Origin: Alphaproteobacteria bacterium
Lineage (GTDB): Bacteria; Pseudomonadota; Alphaproteobacteria; Micavibrionales; SZUA-601
Length of the DNA: 5,481 nt
Reading direction: 5' to 3'
Assembly: GCA_028290805.1 (NCBI GenBank)
Contig: JAQGJA010000106.1
Span: 1 to 5,481 of the forward strand
In this document: positions 1 through 5,481 of the stretch, one piece after another
Layout of the letters: each line of letters starts with the position of its first letter
Numbering within the stretch: the first letter of the stretch is position 1
Made by a program: the position numbers and the translations under genes
Notes under the pieces: generated by a model
What the model was told of the DNA's origin: nothing
Seen by the model: only the letters and a program-made list of their open reading frames with translations
The model's database searches: none

Positions 1-476
1 GTGCCCGGCACGCATAACAAGGCGTCTTTCATTCCCAAAGCCGTTAAAGCACCAAGGGATTTTGTCTCTTCACTCCGCATGATGTCATGAAAGCCAAGGG
101 CCTTTCGTTCGGCAACACCTGGCACGATGAAAATATCGCGGCCAGCAAGACCTTGTTTCTTTTCTTCCGGCACGCGGAAAAGCTGCGCACGGATTTCAGC
201 ATATCCGGCAGGAACGGCGACATAGGGAATATTAAACCAACCCTCATTGCTTCCCACCGCACCGCACATAATGATAGGCGCAGCTGGATGTGCGGCCAGC
301 CAGTCTTTTAAAATATCCGCAAGATACTGGCTGAAAAACTCTGGGGGGCGTATCTGGTTTGCGGCAGAAAAAAGTTTGAGGATCCCATCAGCTGCCGAAA
401 CGCGGTCAATGACCTTATCGTCTTTCAACAAAAACGCCCGAAAATTCGAGCTGCCCCAGTCGACCAGGATTTTCAT
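1..476 (-). CDS. dgoK: 2-dehydro-3-deoxygalactonokinase (DgoK family), N-terminal half, cut by window edge
   Basis: The first 158 codons, plus two bases of codon 159, of an open frame that runs off the left edge without a stop. The family (PF05035, ASKHA fold) phosphorylates 2-keto-3-deoxy-galactonate with ATP in the cytoplasm to give the 6-phosphate, the substrate of the DgoA aldolase. The start MKILVDWGSSNFRAFLL matches the family's phosphate-loop opening (D6, W7, G8). Further family-like blocks are IIMCGAVGSNEGW (residues 68-80), DIFIVPGV (114-121) and HDIMRSEET (130-138). The visible part ends at CVPGT (155-159), just where the family usually continues with HSKW. Roughly half the usual ~300 residues is present. 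The ATG overlaps the lactonase TGA as ATGA, and there is no strong Shine-Dalgarno sequence before it, so translational coupling is likely. A kinase for a related 2-keto-3-deoxy sugar acid remains possible. Confidence 0.9.
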   Translation of the reverse strand, partial: MKILVDWGSSNFRAFLLKDDKVIDRVSAADGILKLFSAANQIRPPEFFSQYLADILKDWLAAHPAAPIIMCGAVGSNEGWFNIPYVAVPAGYAEIRAQLFRVPEEKKQGLAGRDIFIVPGVAERKALGFHDIMRSEETKSLGALTALGMKDALLCVPG

Positions 477-1354
477 GATTTCACACAATTTGCGGGCAGG
501 CCCGGCACATCCATTTCAACCGTGAAAACCTGGCCCGAAAGCGGGGCTTCGGCGATTTGTTCTGGGGTCATCCCACTCGACGCCGTTGTGATAAACAAGG
601 TTTTGAAATCCGGGCCCCCAAAGGTCACGCTCGACACCTGGGGCACGGGCAATTCGATGACGCCGTCGGGCTTGCCGTCGGGGGTAAAAATCTCCACCCC
701 CCAGCCCGGCCATTGCGCCGATAATACCCGGCCCTGGCTGTCCACCGTCAGGCCGTCGGGGCGTCCCGCGCCGCTGAATTCACGAAAGATGCGACGGTTC
801 GACGGTGTGCCCGTTTCAGGATCGAAATCATATTGCCAGATCGTACGGTTCACCGTATCGGTAAAATACATCGTCCTGCTGTCGGGGCTCCAGCCCAGGC
901 CATTGGTGATGAAAACGCCCTCTTCGATCGTGTCCAAAGATTGCCCGTCCCAGCGGTATAATTTGCCCAAGGCTTCCGGGTGGTCGCCGCCTTTATTGTG
1001 CATCGTGCCGCCCCAAAGCCGTCCCTGGCGGTCGCATTTGCCGTCATTGAAACGCACATCCGCATGTTGTTCCGGCAAAACGATGGGGGTCACTTTGCCC
1101 GTATCGAAATGCACGCGGTAAATGCCGTCTTTTAATCCGGCGATTACGGTTTCTTCTGAATCCGGAATGATAAAACCAACGGAAGAAGGCGTCTTGCAAA
1201 ACTCATATTTCTGCAGCGCCATATCGTATTTATGGATGGTGCATCCGGTAATATCGACCCAGTAAAACATCTGGCTGCGGTGATCCCAATGGGGCCCCTC
1301 GCCCAATTCGCTGAACGGCAGTGCAGGATCAAGTAAAACAGGCTTAAGGCTCAT
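473..1354 (-). CDS. SMP-30/gluconolactonase/LRE-family sugar lactonase
   Basis: A complete 293-residue protein, the normal length for this six-bladed beta-propeller family of metal-dependent lactonases (PF08450). It has no signal peptide, so it should be cytoplasmic. The expected metal and active-site residues are visible: E19 in LGEGPHW, R101 and N103 in RFNDGKCD, N151 in ITNGLGWSPD and D200 in GRPDGLTVD; D200 is the family's catalytic acid/base position. GRLWGGTM (111-118) and VTFGGPDFKTLFIT (243-256) are also typical. The likely reaction is hydrolysis of an aldonolactone to the aldonic acid. Its place between a sugar dehydrogenase and DgoK suggests a galactonolactone-type substrate, but the sequence does not fix the sugar. 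The start follows a good ribosome binding site 14 bp or less after the dehydrogenase stop, and the stop overlaps the dgoK start by 4 bp. Family assignment is firm; substrate is inferred. Confidence 0.93.
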   Translation of the reverse strand: MSLKPVLLDPALPFSELGEGPHWDHRSQMFYWVDITGCTIHKYDMALQKYEFCKTPSSVGFIIPDSEETVIAGLKDGIYRVHFDTGKVTPIVLPEQHADVRFNDGKCDRQGRLWGGTMHNKGGDHPEALGKLYRWDGQSLDTIEEGVFITNGLGWSPDSRTMYFTDTVNRTIWQYDFDPETGTPSNRRIFREFSGAGRPDGLTVDSQGRVLSAQWPGWGVEIFTPDGKPDGVIELPVPQVSSVTFGGPDFKTLFITTASSGMTPEQIAEAPLSGQVFTVEMDVPGLPANCVKS

Positions 1355-1361
1355 GTGATAT

Positions 1362-1367
1362 TCCCTT
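1362..1367 (-). promoter_or_regulatory. Ribosome binding site of the lactonase gene
   Basis: Read on the minus strand, the short gap between the dehydrogenase stop and the lactonase ATG contains AAGGGA, seven bases before the ATG. This is a reasonable Shine-Dalgarno sequence. It supports the start at 1354 and contrasts with the neighbouring dehydrogenase and dgoK starts, which have none that is convincing. Confidence 0.65.
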
Positions 1368-1368
1368 T

Positions 1369-2190
1369 TTATCCCAGTTGCGCATCGCCGGCATCATATC
1401 GGATAATCGTGCCGCTCAGGCTTTTTGCAAAACGCGACAGGTTGAAAATGACCGGCATGACCATATCCTCCGGTTGCAACAAAACCGGTACAAGCTGTTT
1501 CTTGCGGGCCTGTTCAAATACCTCGTCATCGAAACGCGCCCGCTGATTTCCCGTCTGGATCCAGCCCGGGCAGAAACCGAAAACACGGATGATATTATCG
1601 GGCGTGTTCCCTTCGCCCGTAAAGACCGCCATATGCCGGATGCCGTTATCCAGCCCGGCTTTCGCCGCGCCATATTCCGTCATGTTCGGTGCAAAAATTT
1701 CCGACCCGTGCCGCGAGGTGAACAGGCATATGCTGCCACCGCCGCCCTGGCGCATCGATTTGATGACCTCTCTTGCCGCAAGGACCGGCGCGATAAGGTT
1801 GATCCGCAATAAAAGCTCGAAATGCTCCTGGGTGATATTGCTGAAATCCATGCGCTGGTCGTATCCGATCGTGCTGACAAAAGCCGCAGGAGGACCGAAT
1901 ACGGTGCAGGCTTCTGCCATCGCTTCATTACGGGTCGTTTCCACCGCCAGATCGGCGCCGATGACTTTTGGTACGAATTTCTTTTTATCCGTTTCAAGCG
2001 AGGCCACGAGCGTGTCACAGGCTTCGCCGCTTTTATCCATGATCACAACTTTTGCGCCCAAAGCGTGAAAGCCTTTGACGAGGGCAGCGCCAATGCCGCC
2101 CGCACCGCCGGCGACGATCACGCTTTTGCCGTAAAATTCCTGTTGCAGATCGTTGAAAAGGCCGCTGGAAGTGAAATATTTTGATGCCAT
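1369..2190 (-). CDS. NAD-type short-chain dehydrogenase/reductase, probable sugar 1-dehydrogenase
   Basis: A complete 273-residue classical SDR (Rossmann fold). The cofactor loop is AGGAGGIG (27-34), with alanine where the family usually has threonine. D52 at the end of the second strand (VVIMDKS) favours NAD over NADP. The catalytic tetrad appears as N131 (RINLIAP), S159 (LFTSRHG), Y173 and K177 (YGAAK). The usual NNAG turn is replaced by STIG (106-109). A PGW..T..Q block (208-216) and the DAG near the C terminus resemble galactose/arabinose/fucose-type sugar dehydrogenases of the SDR family. Followed by a lactonase and DgoK, it most likely oxidises an aldose to its lactone as the first step of the pathway; the exact sugar is unknown. 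There are about 20 residues before the first strand, rather long, but no other plausible start codon lies before the cofactor loop. A promoter lies directly upstream and no Shine-Dalgarno sequence is seen. Confidence 0.88.
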   Translation of the reverse strand: MASKYFTSSGLFNDLQQEFYGKSVIVAGGAGGIGAALVKGFHALGAKVVIMDKSGEACDTLVASLETDKKKFVPKVIGADLAVETTRNEAMAEACTVFGPPAAFVSTIGYDQRMDFSNITQEHFELLLRINLIAPVLAAREVIKSMRQGGGGSICLFTSRHGSEIFAPNMTEYGAAKAGLDNGIRHMAVFTGEGNTPDNIIRVFGFCPGWIQTGNQRARFDDEVFEQARKKQLVPVLLQPEDMVMPVIFNLSRFAKSLSGTIIRYDAGDAQLG

Positions 2191-2196
2191 GCTTTA

Positions 2197-2224
2197 ATTA
2201 TAAGGGCGGCAAAGCTGATATCAA
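2197..2224 (-). promoter_or_regulatory. Sigma70-type promoter for the sugar-catabolism operon
   Basis: On the minus strand TTGATA (2224-2219, five of six matches to the -35 consensus) is followed after 16 bp by TATAAT (2202-2197, a perfect -10). It sits in the 46-bp gap between the tamB stop and the dehydrogenase ATG. The A of that ATG is the seventh base after the -10 box, the usual distance for a transcription start, so the mRNA may start at or next to the start codon. This is predicted from sequence only. The box could be chance in an AT-rich patch, although having both elements with good spacing in the only intergenic gap argues against that. Confidence 0.6.
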
Positions 2225-2237
2225 GCGCAAACGCGCT
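2224..2237 (-). other. Small perfect inverted repeat at the end of tamB
   Basis: AGCGC and GCGCT form a perfect 5-bp stem around a 4-base loop. The repeat touches the tamB stop codon at one end and the -35 box at the other. No T-tract follows on the minus strand, so it is not a standard intrinsic terminator. It may be a weak RNA hairpin or chance. Confidence 0.25.
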
Positions 2238-5200
2238 CAGTAATCAAAGCGCCAGCCTAAGCCCACGCCCTGATTGCCTTCGGCATCCAGTGTCGTATTG
2301 GCCGATACGGCGGGGGTAATTTCAATCTCGGTTTTGACCTGTTTATCCTGGGGTTCCGTACCCTGCTGCACACCGACAAAGACGCGGTCGGTGACGTATT
2401 TTCCGGTGGTGACGGTGACATTGTTATTGTCGTCCATCCCCAGATCCAGCGTATCGAGCCCCAGTTTCGCCCGAGCCCGGTCCAACACCCCCGGCTTGCC
2501 GTCATCCAGCCCCGCCAAAGTGCGCGTCGCCTGGGCCAGCTTGATCGCCTGGAACGGCGAAATCGTGGACAGCTGCCGCCCGAACAGCAACAGCGCCAGC
2601 AATTCATCCTGCGGCAGCGAAGGCTGGGAAGACAAGGTCAGCTGCGGCTTGCCGGCAACGCCGTCCAAATCGATGGTGATCTTGGTCGCATTGACCGTGG
2701 TGCCTGCATCGATATCCAGAAACGGCGATGGCGGCATCGGCCCTTCGAAACGCAGATCGGCCTTGGCCAGTTGCAGCACGCGGTCGAACAAGGTAAACCG
2801 CCCGCGTCTTGCGCTGAATTTTCCCTCTAACAAAGGCGAGGTTGCCGTACCCATGATTTTCAAATTGCCGCCGAATTCCGCATCCAGGCCGCGCCCGCGG
2901 ATAAATATCTGGTTCGGCGCATCCAGCGCGATATTCAGCCGCATGATATTTTCGGCTTTTATTGTATTGCCGTTATCCTTGTCCGTGATGCGGATCGTAT
3001 CGACTTCGGGAATGCGTTCCTGGTGCTGCGCGCCGGGCAGCTGGATATTCAAAGGCCCCAAAAGCAGACGCCCGGAAATGGCGCTGGAATTCAAAATGCC
3101 AGCAAGGGCAAGATTGCCGTTGATATCCCCGCTGGCCATGCCGCCGCAGAAAAGCTTGAGGCGGCGGAAAACCACCAATCCCTTCATTGGCTTGTCGCCT
3201 TTCAAACCCATCTGGGCGGAGGCCGTCATCACCCCGCCTTTTTCATCGCGGGCATTTAAATTCTGCAAGGCGACGCGTTCGCTTGATCCGACAATATCGG
3301 CAGAAACATTGCGCAGGCAAACGCCGGTGACGCCATTGGTATATTCGCCCTGCGCCAGGGAAAACCGGCCGGAAAGCTGGGGCGTACCCAGCGTGCCGCC
3401 CATCTTCATGCCGCCGCGCAAGTTCCCGCCGATATTCTGGCGCGAGGCCCATAAGGTCGGATTGAAAATCTGCAGCGGGATATCGGCGGTTACCGACCCA
3501 TTTACCGGCGTCGCTTTCGACAGATCGGTTTTAAAAGGCAGCAGCGACAAGGATGTTTTTAATTCGGCCAAAGCTTTTGCCCGGGCGCCGCTGGAATTGC
3601 CGGTTGCCGTTACGTTTAAACGCCCCTGCCGCCAATTGCCGTCCAGCGCCAGGTCCAGCGGATAATTGCCGCTTTTCCCGCTTAATTTCGCCCTGACCAG
3701 CGCAACCGGATTTTGCACCGGACCACTCAAGGCCAGGTTGCCGTCAATCACGCCGTGCAAGGCGTTATTCTTGATAAAATGTTCCAGGCTGAGTTGTTTC
3801 ACGGCCACACTGGCGGCAACATTCTGCCGGTCCATTTTTCCTTCCGCGGTAATCATGCCATCGGCAAAAGAAAGCAGCAGCGGCGATAATGTGCCCTGCC
3901 CGTCACGCCAGTGCAGATTGCCGCCTTTGCGCAAAATAATATTCTGCTGGTCATAGGTGACATTCAATACGCGGATATCCATATCGGCCTGTTGCTTGTC
4001 ATCCACGTCATCCAAAGCGATATCGGCATCAAAGCGCCCTTTGAGATCGACACCCGTCAATTGCGCTAAAGGCTGCAAATCATCGGCTTTCAGCGAAAAT
4101 TTCCCTGCCGCCAGCTTGGCTTCTTTCTGCCATTTTCCGTTTCCTGTAATATTGATGCCGGGCCCCGCCAGTGAAAAATCATCTAGGGTCATTTGCCGTG
4201 TATCCATCCCGGCTTTTCCGGCCAGCTCGAATTTTTTGTCCTGGTAAATAAAATCCCCCTTCGCCAAAGCAGAGAATATTTTTGCCGCTAGATTGGCCTT
4301 GCCGCTGATATGCAGCGCGGAATCACCATAAGGGGTCTTCAACGTGCCATTCGTTTCACCGGCGAATTCCTCCAGCGTGCCTTTGGCCTTGTAATGCACA
4401 TTCGTGCTATAGGGTTTTTGCTGCTTTGCCAATGTTATCGTGCTTTCCAGCTGTCCTTGCAGATCAAAGGGCGCTTTTTCCTTTTGCATCGCATCGATTG
4501 TGCCATGCGCCAATAAATAACTGTGATCCAGTTTCGTTTCGGCGACATCGACATGGTCGCTGATCGCCTGCAGCCGCACCGATAAATTATCCAGTGGCCC
4601 TTTTACAATTGCCCTCGATTGCATTGCGCCTTTCAGCACAATATTAGCCAGGCCCTGCCATTCGGAAATATCGGGCACATCCAGCGCAACCCTGCCATCA
4701 ATAAGCCCAGCCTTGTGATCGTAATTTCCATGCAGCGCGATTTCCGTGCGGCCGATTTTGATTGCGCCCATTTTTATCGTGGTGATTTTCGAATAATCCG
4801 TCTGCACCACGATATCGGCGTGCATCCCGGCATTATCCGGCAATTTCAGCAGCCGCCCCAGAATCCCGCGCGGTTGTTCGGCCAGTTTTATCGCCGCATC
4901 GATATCATTTCTCCGCAAGGACAAGGCCGCATCCAGGCTGGTCACCGGCCCTTCATTGGTTTTAAGCGCCACGATATAGTTTTCCAGACTGCCCGTCGCT
5001 TGCGCGGTCAATGTCTGTTTCTGCCCGGTCACTGGTTGTTCCAGCGTGATATTTCTCAGCGCCAATTGCCGGGGCACGTAAGAGGCATATTGTTCAATAT
5101 TGAATGCTGTCTGTTCGTCCGGTTTTTCTTTTGTCGATGGAACAGGCACCCGCATCACGGTAATATCGCCGACCGCAACCGTATCTATCACATGCGCCTT

Positions 5201-5481
5201 GGCGGCAAACGCGGCGGGATGCCAGACCAGGTGAATATCTTTCAGCCGCAGCCAGACCCCGTCTTTATCCGACAGGTCAAGGCTGGACAGGGTAAAATCG
5301 GAAAGAATATTGCCGCTGACCTGGCCCAGCAAAATTTTCTGCTCCCTATTTTTGGTCTTGTCATTGACCAGATGCACCAGCATATCGCGGCCATTCTGCG
5401 TGCTGATAACTAAGGTTACGGCCAGCAAAACGCCGGTGACCGTGACAAACAGGAAAGCGATCAGCCGTAAAAATATTTTCA
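2237..5481 (-). CDS. tamB: TamB-like translocation and assembly module protein (DUF490), start at window edge
   Basis: TamB is an inner-membrane-anchored, AsmA-like protein that spans the periplasm. It works with the BamA-like outer-membrane protein TamA and is implicated in outer-membrane protein insertion and phospholipid transport. The frame stays open to the edge, where the last two bases read (A)TG, giving about 1081 residues with only the first base missing. Residues 2-25 start KIFLRL and continue as one hydrophobic segment, a signal anchor. The body is a long run of short alternating beta-strand repeats rich in G, N and D, as expected of a lipid-groove beta-taco. From about residue 740 the conserved TamB domain (PF04357) is clear: RRGRF (892-896), PSPFLDIDA (918-926), LPQDELLALLLFGR (956-969), ISPFQAIKLAQ, GKYVTDRVFVGVQQG (1027-1041) and the terminal GLGWRFDY. 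It is shorter than E. coli TamB (about 1260 residues) but has both ends. tamA would be expected just upstream, outside the window. Only two cysteines, C722 and C779. Confidence 0.94.
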   Translation of the reverse strand, partial: KIFLRLIAFLFVTVTGVLLAVTLVISTQNGRDMLVHLVNDKTKNREQKILLGQVSGNILSDFTLSSLDLSDKDGVWLRLKDIHLVWHPAAFAAKAHVIDTVAVGDITVMRVPVPSTKEKPDEQTAFNIEQYASYVPRQLALRNITLEQPVTGQKQTLTAQATGSLENYIVALKTNEGPVTSLDAALSLRRNDIDAAIKLAEQPRGILGRLLKLPDNAGMHADIVVQTDYSKITTIKMGAIKIGRTEIALHGNYDHKAGLIDGRVALDVPDISEWQGLANIVLKGAMQSRAIVKGPLDNLSVRLQAISDHVDVAETKLDHSYLLAHGTIDAMQKEKAPFDLQGQLESTITLAKQQKPYSTNVHYKAKGTLEEFAGETNGTLKTPYGDSALHISGKANLAAKIFSALAKGDFIYQDKKFELAGKAGMDTRQMTLDDFSLAGPGINITGNGKWQKEAKLAAGKFSLKADDLQPLAQLTGVDLKGRFDADIALDDVDDKQQADMDIRVLNVTYDQQNIILRKGGNLHWRDGQGTLSPLLLSFADGMITAEGKMDRQNVAASVAVKQLSLEHFIKNNALHGVIDGNLALSGPVQNPVALVRAKLSGKSGNYPLDLALDGNWRQGRLNVTATGNSSGARAKALAELKTSLSLLPFKTDLSKATPVNGSVTADIPLQIFNPTLWASRQNIGGNLRGGMKMGGTLGTPQLSGRFSLAQGEYTNGVTGVCLRNVSADIVGSSERVALQNLNARDEKGGVMTASAQMGLKGDKPMKGLVVFRRLKLFCGGMASGDINGNLALAGILNSSAISGRLLLGPLNIQLPGAQHQERIPEVDTIRITDKDNGNTIKAENIMRLNIALDAPNQIFIRGRGLDAEFGGNLKIMGTATSPLLEGKFSARRGRFTLFDRVLQLAKADLRFEGPMPPSPFLDIDAGTTVNATKITIDLDGVAGKPQLTLSSQPSLPQDELLALLLFGRQLSTISPFQAIKLAQATRTLAGLDDGKPGVLDRARAKLGLDTLDLGMDDNNNVTVTTGKYVTDRVFVGVQQGTEPQDKQVKTEIEITPAVSANTTLDAEGNQGVGLGWRFDY

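Noticed and set aside
44..262. A 72-codon minus-strand open frame that at first looked like a frameshift in dgoK
   Set aside because: Careful codon-by-codon reading shows that the dgoK frame is uninterrupted from 476 to the left edge; the other frame is a shadow.
522..1121. A 199-codon plus-strand open frame opposite the lactonase
   Set aside because: It is antisense to a complete lactonase with all active-site residues, and no family features are visible.
2224..2237. Intrinsic terminator after tamB
   Set aside because: The inverted repeat has only a 5-bp stem and is followed by TGATATC on the minus strand, not by a T-tract.
2274..3665. A 463-codon plus-strand open frame opposite the tamB C-terminal region
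   Set aside because: It lies wholly antisense to a strongly recognised TamB domain and its translation looks like no known family, with low-complexity S/P/R-rich composition typical of a shadow frame.
4619..5413. A 264-codon plus-strand open frame opposite the tamB N-terminal region
   Set aside because: It is antisense to the continuous TamB frame; the translation is rich in H, R, Q and I with no domain-like pattern.

Overview
All genes lie on the minus strand, so the transcription order is right to left: tamB-like gene (right edge) -> SDR dehydrogenase -> SMP-30 lactonase -> 2-dehydro-3-deoxygalactonokinase (left edge, cut). The window is almost wholly coding; the only non-coding DNA is a 46-bp gap (2191-2236) and a 14-bp gap (1355-1368). 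The moderate GC content (a little above half by eye), the TamB protein and the set of sugar-oxidation enzymes suggest a Gram-negative proteobacterium, most likely an alphaproteobacterium. That assignment is inference from gene content, not from a phylogenetic marker.

Right part (2237-5481): one large gene for a TamB/DUF490 envelope protein of about 1081 residues. It has an N-terminal membrane anchor, a long repetitive beta-rich periplasmic body and a textbook TamB C-terminal domain. Its probable ATG lies exactly at the window edge, with the A one base outside.

Middle and left (1-2190): a compact three-gene sugar-catabolism cluster. The NAD-type short-chain dehydrogenase would oxidise an aldose to its lactone, the SMP-30/gluconolactonase-type enzyme would open the lactone to the aldonic acid, and DgoK would phosphorylate the 2-keto-3-deoxy acid made by a dehydratase that is not in this window. 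Together this fits a De Ley-Doudoroff-type oxidative route for galactose or a related sugar. The lactonase and kinase genes overlap by 4 bp (ATGA), and the dehydrogenase and lactonase genes are 14 bp apart, so the three are probably one operon.

The most interesting regulatory signal is between tamB and the dehydrogenase. A near-consensus sigma70 promoter (TTGATA, 16-bp spacer, TATAAT) sits so close to the dehydrogenase ATG that the predicted transcription start falls on or beside the start codon, with no Shine-Dalgarno sequence. The sugar operon may therefore begin with a leaderless mRNA. I see no mobile element, CRISPR array, tRNA or rRNA, and no clear evidence of a wholly new system.
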